From NCBI GenBank assembly GCA_008081045.1, contig VMDC01000027.1, positions 45,798-109,797 of the forward strand: a stretch of 64,000 nucleotides of DNA, written 5' to 3'. Origin of the DNA: Gammaproteobacteria bacterium. GTDB lineage: Bacteria; Pseudomonadota; Gammaproteobacteria; Pseudomonadales; Pseudohongiellaceae. Shown here piece by piece: positions 10,632 through 19,102 of the stretch (its first letter is position 1; each line of letters starts with the position of its first letter). Both the position numbers and the translations under genes were made by a program. The notes below the pieces were generated by a model. It was not told where the DNA came from. It saw only the letters and a list, made by a program, of their open reading frames with translations, and ran no database searches.

Positions 10632-10650
10632 AGACGTTGTCCTCTTATGT

Positions 10651-11463
10651 CTAGTTGAGTGGGCGCACGATACTCTCAATCCATGCAAGATGAGATGACA
10701 CGCGCTCATAAACCGCAATGGCGCCGTAGCGACCCTGCGTCTCCTCCCGATAATCTGCGCCGATCACTTGACCCACTGCGATCCCGGCGAGGCTTAAACC
10801 GGATTCCGTAACCAGCAAGGCGGGCCCGCCACTGTCTCCCAGACCCAGTGTCCCCTCGGTTGGCAGGCTTTCCGCCAAGCGCTCCCGTGGATCATCGAAC
10901 AGAGTCCGCAGGTAACGTCCTGACTGAGTGATTCGATTGGTAGCATGTCGCATCCGACCATCATCATACTGACGACCCTGGGTGCCTACGCCAAAGTACC
11001 CCCATCCGACAATTGTCACAATCTGACTGAGTTCATCCTTTGCGGTGTTAAGCGGAATCGGACGCGGACTCGCGAGGGGGGCCTTGAATCTGATCAAAGC
11101 CAGATCCACGTCATCTACAGCGCCCTGCTGGTAGCGGGGATGCTTGACCACCAGATCGATCTCTCTGGCTTGGCCGGCAACTTCTACGGCAAAGGTTCCA
11201 CCCCGGGCTGTTGCGACGCCCAGAGACGTTTCCTCGGTGCAGTGCGCTGCAGTCAAGGCCCACTGCCGGGCAATCAGGGTGGCAACACACACTTTGCGCA
11301 CCCCCTGACGCTCAAGATAAAAGATCGCGGGATAATCGATACTCCGGGTTTCATAAGCGGCTTGCCCGACATCATGACGGATAATGATGCCGTGACCGGA
11401 TCCGGTGAAGAACAGCGCTGACAGCACGAACAGGCAGCGGGACATGACAGCAACGTGTCTCAT
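10651..11463 (-). CDS. Exported trypsin-like serine protease (S1)
   Basis: 270 residues. A hydrophobic leader (residues 7-24, MSRCLFVLSALFFTGSGHG) suggests export to the periplasm. The chymotrypsin-fold triad is visible: H74 in TAAHC, D120 in DLALIRF, and S211 in GDSGGP. There is no PDZ domain, so it is not a DegP-type protease but resembles simple secreted trypsins. The ATG at 11463 overlaps the stop of the small membrane protein as ATGA, which supports translational coupling; the ATG six codons later would give a more canonical signal peptide and remains possible. The AsmA-like gene starts 19 bp after its stop. Confidence 0.88.
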   Translation of the reverse strand: MRHVAVMSRCLFVLSALFFTGSGHGIIIRHDVGQAAYETRSIDYPAIFYLERQGVRKVCVATLIARQWALTAAHCTEETSLGVATARGGTFAVEVAGQAREIDLVVKHPRYQQGAVDDVDLALIRFKAPLASPRPIPLNTAKDELSQIVTIVGWGYFGVGTQGRQYDDGRMRHATNRITQSGRYLRTLFDDPRERLAESLPTEGTLGLGDSGGPALLVTESGLSLAGIAVGQVIGADYREETQGRYGAIAVYERVSSHLAWIESIVRPLN

Positions 11464-11645
11464 TCGAATCTGCGTCGCCTCAACGGTCTCAGGTTTGGCC
11501 GATAGGCAGTTTTGCGCGACATCCGTATCAGTTTAAGCACCCTCGCCATCACCACACACAGCGTTATTGCGATGAATGCAAGAATACTCGCCGCAAGCCA
11601 CTGCTCATGGCTCCAGCCGGATGCGTCAATCAGATCGGAAAGCAT
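11460..11645 (-). CDS. Small single-span membrane protein, unknown
   Basis: 61 residues with one hydrophobic helix (about residues 16-36, LAASILAFIAITLCVVMARV) and a strongly basic C-terminus ending LRRRRFE, which predicts the tail on the cytoplasmic side. I recognise no family. Its stop overlaps the protease start by four bases (ATGA), so the two are very likely translated together. The Shine-Dalgarno sequence is weak. It could be a protease partner or just a small operon leader gene; nothing in the sequence decides this. Confidence 0.6.
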   Translation of the reverse strand: MLSDLIDASGWSHEQWLAASILAFIAITLCVVMARVLKLIRMSRKTAYRPNLRPLRRRRFE

Positions 11646-11751
11646 GGAGAGATTCTGTCAGGCCTGATGGCACAACGGCAAGTACTACGTGGCAAAACTG
11701 CGTCTTGACCTACACTGACACTCAACCGGCACGAAGTGCAGCCGACCGGTA

Positions 11752-12384
11752 TCAGGGCTCTCCGGCCATTTCTGCCACCAGTTGTTCGATCGCGCTGATC
11801 CGCTCCCAGGGGTCGTCCAGATCCAGCAGCTGCTGCTTCTGATCAATCGCCATCGGGATAAACTCGCCAAGGCGCCAGCCCAGGTCCCAGAGATTGTCGT
11901 AGTCGATCGTCAGCTGTTTTTGTTCAACCAGCGGATGCTTCTCCAGACTCTGAAGCAAACCCACCAGTGCGGCATACGCATCATCCAGCGGAATGGCCTC
12001 TTCGCCCAGGCGATCCTGCTCGCTGAAGGTCACGGTTGCCTCGAGCACACCACTGTCTCCCTGCCAGCAGTCGGTAATACGAAATTTCGCCAGCCCCTCT
12101 ACGGTGATGCCGAGCAGCCCATTGTCCAGCTGATCCCAGTCGATCACCGAGCAATAAGTCCCGGTACGGTGAATGGTCTGGCGCCCCTCTTCACTGACGA
12201 CCTCGTCTCCCTCGCGCAGCAGACAGATGCCAAACCCGGTCCCGCCGCGCATACATCGGCTGATCATGTCCAGATAGCGCTGTTCAAAAATCTGCAGATC
12301 AAGGCGACTTCCGGGAAACATGACCACTCGCAGTGGAAACAGCGGAATATCCTGAGGGGAATCGAGTTGAATCGGGGTGGTCAT
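11752..12384 (-). CDS. LON substrate-binding domain protein
   Basis: 210 residues forming a stand-alone Lon N-terminal (PUA-like) domain without AAA or protease parts. Diagnostic features are IPLFPLRVVMFPGSRLDLQI followed by FEQRYLDMI near the start and FGICLLREGDE. In Lon this domain binds substrates; stand-alone copies are common in Gammaproteobacteria and are functionally uncharacterised. It lies 27 bp downstream of mpl on the same strand and is probably in one operon with it. Confidence 0.88.
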   Translation of the reverse strand: MTTPIQLDSPQDIPLFPLRVVMFPGSRLDLQIFEQRYLDMISRCMRGGTGFGICLLREGDEVVSEEGRQTIHRTGTYCSVIDWDQLDNGLLGITVEGLAKFRITDCWQGDSGVLEATVTFSEQDRLGEEAIPLDDAYAALVGLLQSLEKHPLVEQKQLTIDYDNLWDLGWRLGEFIPMAIDQKQQLLDLDDPWERISAIEQLVAEMAGEP

Positions 12385-12411
12385 CTGCTTGTCTACGCCA
12401 GCAGGGCAGCT

Positions 12412-13857
12412 CTAGTTTAGTGAGCCTGGCGTGCCCCTGAGCGCCGACAGCAGCTTCTGATGGATGTTGTCAAACCCGCCATTACTCATGATAACAATCC
12501 GGTCACCATGAGCGCTGCCTTCTTTAACAAAGCTGACGATTTCTTCGACCGAGTCAAAAGCGTGGGCTGGGCACTCGCTCTGGGCAAGCAGCGTGTGAAA
12601 GTCAAGACCTGAGCTCTCAGGTTTCTTCCAGAGCACGAGGTCAGCTGCTGTGGTCGCCGCAGCGAGATCGGTCTGATGAATGCCAAGTTTCATGGTGTTC
12701 GAGCGTGGCTCTATGATCGCGACCAGGCGGCCGCCCGATTCGCCGGCAGCCATTTTGGCGGCCATGCCTCTGAGCGTGGTGTCAATTGCGGTGGGGTGAT
12801 GGGCAAAATCATCATAGACCGATACACCGCCAATCGTGCCCAGATGCTCCATGCGCCGCTTGACCCCTGCAAATTCGCGCAGGGCTGCAGTGGAGGTCGC
12901 TGTATCAATCCCCACATGGCGCGCGGCAGCAATCGCCGCAAGGGCGTTTCTCACGTTATGCTCGCCGGTCAGGGCCCATTGCACTGCGCAGCGATTGACC
13001 ACTTCACCCGTCGCTCCCTGACCATACTGGACGACTTCAAAGGCTTCTCCAGAGTCTCCGGACAGATTCGCATTCCAGAATGCGCCACCCCCGGAAGCCA
13101 GCAGACGACAAACTTCGTCCGGCACGTTGACACCAAACTGCTGCCTCGGTGACCAGAGCCCCTGTGACAGAACAGCTTCCAGCACAGAATCCCGATACGG
13201 AGAAATGATCAGACCATTTCCGGGCACCGTGCGCACCAGATGATGGAACTGACGCTCGATGGCCGCCAGATTTTCAAAAATATCGGCGTGATCGAACTCA
13301 AGGTTATTGAGAATCGCCGTTCGCGGCGCGTAGTGAATGAACTTCGATCGCTTATCAAAGAATGCCGTATCGTATTCATCAGCCTCCACCACGAAGAAAT
13401 CAGACTCACCCAATGAGGCCGACCGGGGAAAATTCTTGGTCACGCCTCCGATCAGGTAACCCGGCCTGGCCCCGGCGTATTCGAGCACCCACGCCAGCAT
13501 GGCACTGGTGGTGGTTTTCCCGTGAGTACCCGCAACCCCCAGAACCCATTTGTGCTGAAGCACCGCCTGCGCCAGCCACTGAGGTCCTGAGGTGTACACC
13601 AGTCTGTCACGCAGAACGGCTTCAACAGCGGGATTGCCCCGGGACAGAGCGTTGCCAATGATGACCAGGTCCGGTTTCGGCTGCAGATGCTCGGGGTGAT
13701 ATCCCTCCCTCAGTTCGATGCCCAGCTCCTGAAGCTGGGTGCTCATGGGAGGATACACATTTTGGTCACTGCCGCTTACCCGGTGCCCCAGCTGCCTGGC
13801 GATGACCGCAAGCGACCCCATGAAAGTTCCACAAATGCCAAGGATATGAATGTGCAT
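12412..13857 (-). CDS. mpl: UDP-MurNAc:L-Ala-gamma-D-Glu-meso-DAP ligase
   Basis: Peptidoglycan recycling ligase: joins the recovered tripeptide L-Ala-gamma-D-Glu-meso-DAP to UDP-MurNAc in the cytosol, using ATP. 481 residues in Mur ligase order: Rossmann-like domain beginning MHIHILGICGTFMGSLA, ATP loop GVAGTHGKTTT at 108-117, NNLEFDHADIF, and the C-terminal ligase domain with GVKRRMEHLG, YDDFAHHPTAI and IEPRSNTMKLG. The GTFMG form of the first loop and the EPRSNTMK motif separate Mpl from MurC. The length fits (about 450-480). The mpl-ubiX proximity is also known in pseudomonads; here the TIGR02444 and M20 genes lie between them. Confidence 0.96.
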   Translation of the reverse strand: MHIHILGICGTFMGSLAVIARQLGHRVSGSDQNVYPPMSTQLQELGIELREGYHPEHLQPKPDLVIIGNALSRGNPAVEAVLRDRLVYTSGPQWLAQAVLQHKWVLGVAGTHGKTTTSAMLAWVLEYAGARPGYLIGGVTKNFPRSASLGESDFFVVEADEYDTAFFDKRSKFIHYAPRTAILNNLEFDHADIFENLAAIERQFHHLVRTVPGNGLIISPYRDSVLEAVLSQGLWSPRQQFGVNVPDEVCRLLASGGGAFWNANLSGDSGEAFEVVQYGQGATGEVVNRCAVQWALTGEHNVRNALAAIAAARHVGIDTATSTAALREFAGVKRRMEHLGTIGGVSVYDDFAHHPTAIDTTLRGMAAKMAAGESGGRLVAIIEPRSNTMKLGIHQTDLAAATTAADLVLWKKPESSGLDFHTLLAQSECPAHAFDSVEEIVSFVKEGSAHGDRIVIMSNGGFDNIHQKLLSALRGTPGSLN

Positions 13858-13958
13858 AATTCAAAAAAACAGGACGCTGGTTGAGATCATGTAAAACCTG
13901 TCCAAGCGCGCTAGTATTACCTCATTGTGGTATTTCTGAAATGCAGTCACTGGTGATA

Positions 13959-14486
13959 ATGAACCCTGCAAACGACGATCTCTGGGAATTCTCTCTCACA
14001 CTATATGCCGAGCCCGGAGTCGCAGCATCGTGCCTGAGCTTACAGAATCAGCATGGGTTTGATGTCAACCTGGTGCTGTTCTGCCTCTGGTACGGATTTC
14101 GGCACGGCGTACTGACCGAAGACCTGCTGAAAACAGCGCTTGATACCGCTGATCGCTGGCGCGAAACGGTGGTGCAGCCCCTGCGAAGCCTGCGAACCCG
14201 CCTCAAACGCGATCTGGTCGAGAGCGCCTACGCCTCCAGCCCCGAGATTTCCGCCCTGAGAGAAAAAATCAAGACCGCAGAACTGGACGCCGAGAGGATA
14301 CAGCAACAGGAACTGGAAAAGCTAATCGTGACGGCCAACAAAATGAGCCCTGTTGCAAGGGGAGAACGTTCCGCGCGAACCAATCTTGACGCTCTCGCGG
14401 CGTCCCGAGGTGCCGGAGCAGATACCGCTGTCGACGGGCATTTCGACAGCCTTGTTCGGAAGGCGAACAGTCGATTCGCTGACTAG
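13959..14486 (+). CDS. TIGR02444 family protein
   Basis: About 175 residues of the TIGR02444/DUF2390 family, restricted to Proteobacteria and of unknown function. The family opening is clear: DDLWEFSLTLYAEPGVAASC then LQNQHGFDVNLVLFCLWYG. After that comes a helical region with WRETVVQPLRSLRTRLKR. Several starts are possible (TTG 13881, ATG 13941, ATG 13959); I use 13959 because the conserved part begins immediately afterwards. The C-terminal third is charged and probably disordered. It is divergent from mpl, with 101 bp between them, and convergent with the small membrane gene. Confidence 0.82.
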   Translation: MNPANDDLWEFSLTLYAEPGVAASCLSLQNQHGFDVNLVLFCLWYGFRHGVLTEDLLKTALDTADRWRETVVQPLRSLRTRLKRDLVESAYASSPEISALREKIKTAELDAERIQQQELEKLIVTANKMSPVARGERSARTNLDALAASRGAGADTAVDGHFDSLVRKANSRFAD

Positions 14487-14528
14487 GGAAACGGCGCCGG
14501 AGAGACCGCCGGCGATCAGGCTGAGTGG

Positions 14529-14762
14529 CTAGTCGGTCGCGCCTTCGGCTGCGTCTGCCCCCTCGGATTTGCCAATACTGATGGCAGAAACGGCGAATGC
14601 AATTGCGCCGGCTAACCACAGAAACCCGGTTATTCCTCCGTTTCCGCCTGTAAATGACAAAACGGCCAGCGCCAGCCAGATGACTGAGACGACCCAGCAC
14701 AGACCTTTGGAGTATTTTGCAAAACGGGTTTCCTTGTTAAATATCGCGCTGTCTCCAGTCAA
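14529..14762 (-). CDS. Small two-helix membrane protein, unknown (TTG start)
   Basis: 77 residues with two hydrophobic segments (about 20-40 and 45-63) around a short glycine-rich turn FTGGNGGITG, and an acidic C-terminal tail EGADAAEGATD. The only in-frame start that keeps the full reading is TTG at 14762; an AGGAGCC lies upstream but about 17 bases away, so the start is doubtful. The amino-acid pattern is membrane-protein-like, so I consider it a probable real gene. Family unknown. Confidence 0.5.
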   Translation of the reverse strand: MTGDSAIFNKETRFAKYSKGLCWVVSVIWLALAVLSFTGGNGGITGFLWLAGAIAFAVSAISIGKSEGADAAEGATD

Positions 14763-14861
14763 CGTTAAGAATTAATAGGCTCCTAGTTTCCCATCGGCAC
14801 CAGCAATTGAAACTTGATCAGCCTCAGAGCTGTTGCCGCCATTTGTCCCGGTTACGGGCGA

Positions 14862-16259
14862 TTATTGTTTTGCGGCCAGATCGATTACGACGTCCCAGTT
14901 AAATTTCACAAAACGGTTCAGCTCGGAAATCAGAATCCGCTCCTGATCGCTGTGAGCCCCAAAACCCAGAGCGGCATCCTCACGATCAATCGCGGGTCCA
15001 ATCCCGTAGCACTGAATACCCCGATTGCGCAAATAGGCCATATCGGTGGCGCCGGTACTCATGGTGGGCAGGGTAATCACACCATAATGCTTGTTGACTC
15101 CGGCTTCGATCGCAGCGAACGCCTCGGTACTGAGGCTTGCCTGTCCCGGTGGCCTCGTGTTGCGCTCACCCAAACTGACGTCGACAACATCATCATCAAT
15201 CAGGGTGCGCACCTGATTCAGAAAACCGGGAATATCCTCATCAGGCAAGGCGCGAAAATCGACACTGGCTCGCGCTTCTGACGGGATCACATTGATGCGG
15301 TAGCCTGCCTCGAAAATGTTCGGGCTGAGCGAAGAGCGCAGCATTGAGGCGTGGCGCGGCTCATTAGCCAGGAAATAGTCGTCTGCCTCACTGGCCCGTC
15401 CCGGGTCAAGGACTGCCAGATACCGTTCCGCCGCGTCGGCGGGAGAAATGGATGCCAGTCGCTCAAAATAGGCAGCTGTGGTCTCATTCAGACGAATGGG
15501 TGAACGCCAATCAGCAATTGCCGCAATGGCTTTCGCCAGCCGAACCACTGAATTGCTTTGCAGGGGCACCGATCCGTGACCGGCCACACCCGTCGCAACC
15601 AGCTCAAGTCGGTAAGGGATCTTCTCGACAGTCTGGACCCCTGCGTACTGAACCTCACGATTGACCCGCGCAACCGAACCGCCCTCCGCCAGACAGAATT
15701 CAGCGTTTATTTTGTCGAAATGCTCTTCAACCAGAAACTCAATCCCGTACTCAGTAGCGCCTTCTTCCCCGGATTCCGCCAGAAAGATGACGTCTCTGGC
15801 CAGCGGCACGTTCTGCCGCTTGAGCTCCAGCATCACCATCAGCGCTGATGCCAGGTTGTCCTTGTCGTCAACTGCGCCCCGGCCATAAACATAACCTCCG
15901 TCGACGGTCGCGCTGAACGGCGGGAAGGTCCACTTTTCCGGATCAACGTTAACGACATCGGTGTGCGCCATGATCAGCAGCGGCTCTTTGCTGCTGTCAC
16001 CCTTCAGTCGTGCGATCACATTCGGCCGCTCTGGACTGTTTGACAGCATCTCGACCTCGATACCCTCAGCCTCCAGGACATCACGCAGATATTCTGCAGC
16101 GGGGAGCTCGCGACCCGGTGGGTCACTGGTGTCGAACTGCAGCAGCGCACGAAAATGGCGCAGAGTCTCCTCCTCGACTGCGGGCCAGTCGGGCTCAGAG
16201 ACTTGCGCCATAGCTGAACAGCTCAGCAGCGAACCAACGAATAGTATTTTCCTGATCAT
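14862..16259 (-). CDS. Exported M20 family metallopeptidase
   Basis: 465 residues. A signal peptide (1-18, MIRKILFVGSLLSCSAMA) predicts export. The two-zinc site of the M20/ArgE/DapE family is complete: AHTDVV (His plus the neighbouring Asp), GRGAVDDKDN (bridging Asp), ESGEEGA (catalytic Glu and ligand Glu), an acidic residue in CLAEGG, and the terminal His in GAHSDQER. The dimerisation lid domain lies between about 220 and 340. The ATG at 16259 is preceded by GGGAGG; the longer open frame from 16355 lacks conservation and hides the signal peptide. It probably trims peptides or acylated amino acids in the periplasm. It is 65 bp downstream of ubiX. Confidence 0.92.
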   Translation of the reverse strand: MIRKILFVGSLLSCSAMAQVSEPDWPAVEEETLRHFRALLQFDTSDPPGRELPAAEYLRDVLEAEGIEVEMLSNSPERPNVIARLKGDSSKEPLLIMAHTDVVNVDPEKWTFPPFSATVDGGYVYGRGAVDDKDNLASALMVMLELKRQNVPLARDVIFLAESGEEGATEYGIEFLVEEHFDKINAEFCLAEGGSVARVNREVQYAGVQTVEKIPYRLELVATGVAGHGSVPLQSNSVVRLAKAIAAIADWRSPIRLNETTAAYFERLASISPADAAERYLAVLDPGRASEADDYFLANEPRHASMLRSSLSPNIFEAGYRINVIPSEARASVDFRALPDEDIPGFLNQVRTLIDDDVVDVSLGERNTRPPGQASLSTEAFAAIEAGVNKHYGVITLPTMSTGATDMAYLRNRGIQCYGIGPAIDREDAALGFGAHSDQERILISELNRFVKFNWDVVIDLAAKQ

Positions 16260-16324
16260 AGTGACCTCCCACTGATCGAGCTTCCAGAGCACAGGTTTGC
16301 GCCGAAACGGATCGACAGATCCTT

Positions 16325-16900
16325 TTAAGACTGTCTTGAAACCGGACCCTGCCATCGCTGAACCAGGCCGGGATCAAGGTCAAATAAATCGAGTATGCGA
16401 CCGACATGGTGGTCGACCAGTTCATCAACCGTCATTGGATTGATGTAGTGCGCCGGCATGGGCGGCGCCAGAATAGCCCCCATCTGACTGGCCTTTAACA
16501 GTAACTCACAGTGCCCTGTATGCAGCGGAGTCTCGCGCGGCACCAGCACCAGTCGACGACGCTCTTTGAGCACCACATCTGCCGCTCTGACCAAAAGGGA
16601 ATCCGCGTAGGAGTTTGCAATTGCGGATAAGGTTTTCACCGCACAGGGGGCTACGATCATACCGTCAGTTTTAAACGAGCCGCTTGCCAGTCGCGCCGCA
16701 ATATCCTTGTTGGAGTAGACCTCATCTGCCAGAGCCTGAACCTCTTTCGCACTGCGATCTGTTTCTATCGCAATGTTCAGTTTCGCTGAGTCTGAAAGCA
16801 CAAGGTGCGTTTCCACCTGCTCGACCCGGCTGAGCACCTCCAGCAATCGGATACCGTAGATTACTCCGCTTGCACCGCTCATCCCGATGATCAGTCGCAT
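16325..16900 (-). CDS. ubiX: Flavin prenyltransferase UbiX
   Basis: 191 residues. UbiX joins a dimethylallyl group to FMN, giving the prenylated cofactor of the UbiD decarboxylase in ubiquinone synthesis. The family's FMN-binding start MRLIIGMSGASGVIYGIRLLE, the mid motif MIVAPCAVKTLSAIANSYADSL (about 82-103; quoted in part: PCAVKTLSAIA), and LVLVPRETPLH are all present, with PPMPAHY near the C-terminus. The length is standard. No ubiD lies in the window. The gene is divergent from the phosphofructokinase gene. Confidence 0.96.
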   Translation of the reverse strand: MRLIIGMSGASGVIYGIRLLEVLSRVEQVETHLVLSDSAKLNIAIETDRSAKEVQALADEVYSNKDIAARLASGSFKTDGMIVAPCAVKTLSAIANSYADSLLVRAADVVLKERRRLVLVPRETPLHTGHCELLLKASQMGAILAPPMPAHYINPMTVDELVDHHVGRILDLFDLDPGLVQRWQGPVSRQS

Positions 16901-17066
16901 GGGGTGTTGACCTGTTTGAAAGGACGCATAAGGCGACAGATTGTTGCATCAAAAGCGAAGCGCTGGCAAGGAAGTTCCTCAGCGAGTACCATTGACCCAG
17001 CTGAGCATTTCGCCTCAGAAATGCGATCCATTCCCCTCTTCAGACCAAAGACCTTTGCGAGTCATC

Positions 17067-18329
17067 ATGCCCAAACCTAACTTGTTTTATGCGCAGTCCG
17101 GTGGTGTCACTTCTGTCATTAATGCCAGTGCCTGCGGGGTCATCGAGACCGCGCGCAAGCATCGAAGTCAAATAGGCAAAGTGTATGCGGGACTGAATGG
17201 CATTGTCGGTGCCCTGAATGAAAACCTGATCGACACCGGCAAAGAAAGCGCGGCCAGCATTGCCGCGCTGCGGGCGACGCCGGCGGGGGCGTTCGGCAGT
17301 TGCCGTTACAAGTTGAAGTCCTTTGAGGAAAATCAGCAGGAATATGAGCGACTGATGGCTGTGTTTCGCGCCCATAACATTCGTTACTTCCTTTATAACG
17401 GCGGTGGAGACTCACAGGACACCGCGAATAAAGTCTCTCAGCTCAGCCAGGCCATGAATTTTCCTATCAGCTGTATCGGAATCCCGAAAACTGTGGACAA
17501 CGATCTGCCGATCACGGATACCTGCCCGGGGTTCGGTTCCGTGGCCAAGTATGTTGCCGTATCGGTCCGCGAGGCCGGACTGGATGTCGCCTCCATGTGC
17601 GAAAGTTCTACCAAAGTGTTCGTCATGGAAGTCATGGGCAGGCATGCCGGCTGGATTGCGGGGGCGGCAGGGCTGGCATCTGAGCAGCAGGGGGACGCGC
17701 CACACATCATCCTGTTTCCGGAAATCGCGTTCAATAAAGAAAAGTTTCTGAAAAAGGTTCAGTCCTGCGTCAGGAAGTTCGGCTACTGCGCCATTGTCGT
17801 TTCAGAAGGCGCCAATTACGGAAACGGACAGTTTCTGGCCGACGCGGGCAGCAAAGATGCGTTTGGTCACGTTCAGCTCGGCGGGGTGGCACCTTTCGTT
17901 GCCAACATGATTAAAGAAGCGCTGGGCTACAAGTATCACTGGGCGGTGGCTGACTATTTGCAGCGCGCAGCCCGCCACATCGCGTCCGCTACCGACGTGG
18001 AGCAGGCCTACGCCGTGGGTCAAGCCGCCGTTGAATTTGCGCTCGCAGGCAAGGACGCCGTCATGCCGACCATCGTCAGACGGCCAACCAAGCAATATCG
18101 CTGGGAAATTGGCGAGGCGAAGCTTTCTGATGTCGCAAACCGCGAGAAGATGATGCCCCGCAGTTTCATCAGTCGCGATGGGTTTCATATCACCAGTGCA
18201 GCCCGGGATTATTTTGCCCCGCTGATCGCGGGCGAGGACTATCCGCCCTACCGGAACGGCCTGCCCCGGTACGCCAGACTCAAACGGGTGCTGGAGAAGA
18301 AGAAACTGAAGAAGTGGCAGGCGAACTGA
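17067..18329 (+). CDS. pfp: Pyrophosphate-dependent 6-phosphofructokinase
   Basis: Reversible fructose-6-phosphate / fructose-1,6-bisphosphate enzyme that uses PPi instead of ATP, 420 residues, cytosolic. The fold signatures are FYAQSGGVTSVINAS, YNGGGDSQDTANKVSQ (donor loop, GGGDS at 112-116), the catalytic PKTVDNDLPITD and MEVMGRHAGW. A lysine directly before TVDND, where ATP enzymes carry glycine, marks the PPi-using type, and the overall sequence resembles the methylotroph/proteobacterial PPi-PFK clade as I recall it. The ATG at 17067 starts the conserved region; the open frame reaches back to 16941 without conservation. It can serve glycolysis and gluconeogenesis alike. Confidence 0.92.
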   Translation: MPKPNLFYAQSGGVTSVINASACGVIETARKHRSQIGKVYAGLNGIVGALNENLIDTGKESAASIAALRATPAGAFGSCRYKLKSFEENQQEYERLMAVFRAHNIRYFLYNGGGDSQDTANKVSQLSQAMNFPISCIGIPKTVDNDLPITDTCPGFGSVAKYVAVSVREAGLDVASMCESSTKVFVMEVMGRHAGWIAGAAGLASEQQGDAPHIILFPEIAFNKEKFLKKVQSCVRKFGYCAIVVSEGANYGNGQFLADAGSKDAFGHVQLGGVAPFVANMIKEALGYKYHWAVADYLQRAARHIASATDVEQAYAVGQAAVEFALAGKDAVMPTIVRRPTKQYRWEIGEAKLSDVANREKMMPRSFISRDGFHITSAARDYFAPLIAGEDYPPYRNGLPRYARLKRVLEKKKLKKWQAN

Positions 18330-18353
18330 AGGGCCTGAATCAGCCAGTCAGAG

Positions 18354-18989
18354 TCAGGGCGCCAGTCGGTCCACCACCCAGCCACCACCCCGTCGGCTGT
18401 ATCTGAAACGGTCATGCAGTCGGTGGGCTCCCCCTTGCCAGAATTCAAACTCATCCGGCATAACCCGATAGCCTCCCCAGTTTTCAGGTAGCGGCAGGTT
18501 GCCGTCCTGGTACTGCTGCTCGATTCTTTCATACTCGCGCATTAACTCCGCCCGTGAATCAATCACACGGCTCTGCGGAGAGGCGGCTGCGGCAATCTGG
18601 CTACCCTTGGGACGACTGCTGAAATACTCCCACGATTCCTCTACTGAGATTTTCTCAGCCACCCCGCAGATTTTCACCTGCCTTTCGATCACGTGCCACG
18701 GAAAATGCAGGCTGATCTTGGGGTTTGAAACCAGTTCCTGTGCCTTTCTGCTGTCATAGTTCGAGTAAAAGACAAATCCTGAATGATCAAAATGTTTGAG
18801 CAGGACAATCCGTTGACTTGGCTGTCCGTCTGGCGCAACCGTTGCGATTGTCATAGCCGCGGGATCAGGGAGATCCAGCTCGAGAAATTGAGCCATCCAC
18901 CGTTCAAACTGCTCAAAGGGATCGTCCGCAAGATTTGCTCTGTCGAGACCGTCCCGCAGGTATTCCCGCCTGAGTGCTTTCAAGTCCAT
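18354..18989 (-). CDS. pdxH: Pyridoxamine 5'-phosphate oxidase
   Basis: FMN enzyme that oxidises pyridoxamine or pyridoxine 5'-phosphate to pyridoxal 5'-phosphate, 211 residues, cytosolic. Signatures are LRREYLRDGL at the N-terminus, ATVAPDGQPSQRIVLLKHFD, FYSNYDSRKAQEL, FPWHVIERQVKICG and the C-terminal PDEFEFWQGGAHRLHDRFRY region. The length equals the usual about 215. GAGGATCAGCT precedes the ATG. It is convergent with the PPi-PFK gene (24 bp apart). The pathway gene pdxJ lies about 8 kb away on the same strand. Confidence 0.96.
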   Translation of the reverse strand: MDLKALRREYLRDGLDRANLADDPFEQFERWMAQFLELDLPDPAAMTIATVAPDGQPSQRIVLLKHFDHSGFVFYSNYDSRKAQELVSNPKISLHFPWHVIERQVKICGVAEKISVEESWEYFSSRPKGSQIAAAASPQSRVIDSRAELMREYERIEQQYQDGNLPLPENWGGYRVMPDEFEFWQGGAHRLHDRFRYSRRGGGWVVDRLAP

Positions 18990-19102
18990 AGCTGATCCTC
19001 AATAATCTGCGGGCGCATCCCCGCACTGTTTTCGAGTCTGGCATTGCCGGCAGAGCAAATTTCTGCACAGTTACCGGTAGCGCGCGGCAGCGAGAGATCG
19101 CA

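Noticed and set aside
14269..14700. An arginine-rich 143-codon minus-strand frame
   Set aside because: Overlaps the TIGR02444 gene and the small membrane gene in another frame; composition typical of antisense reading.
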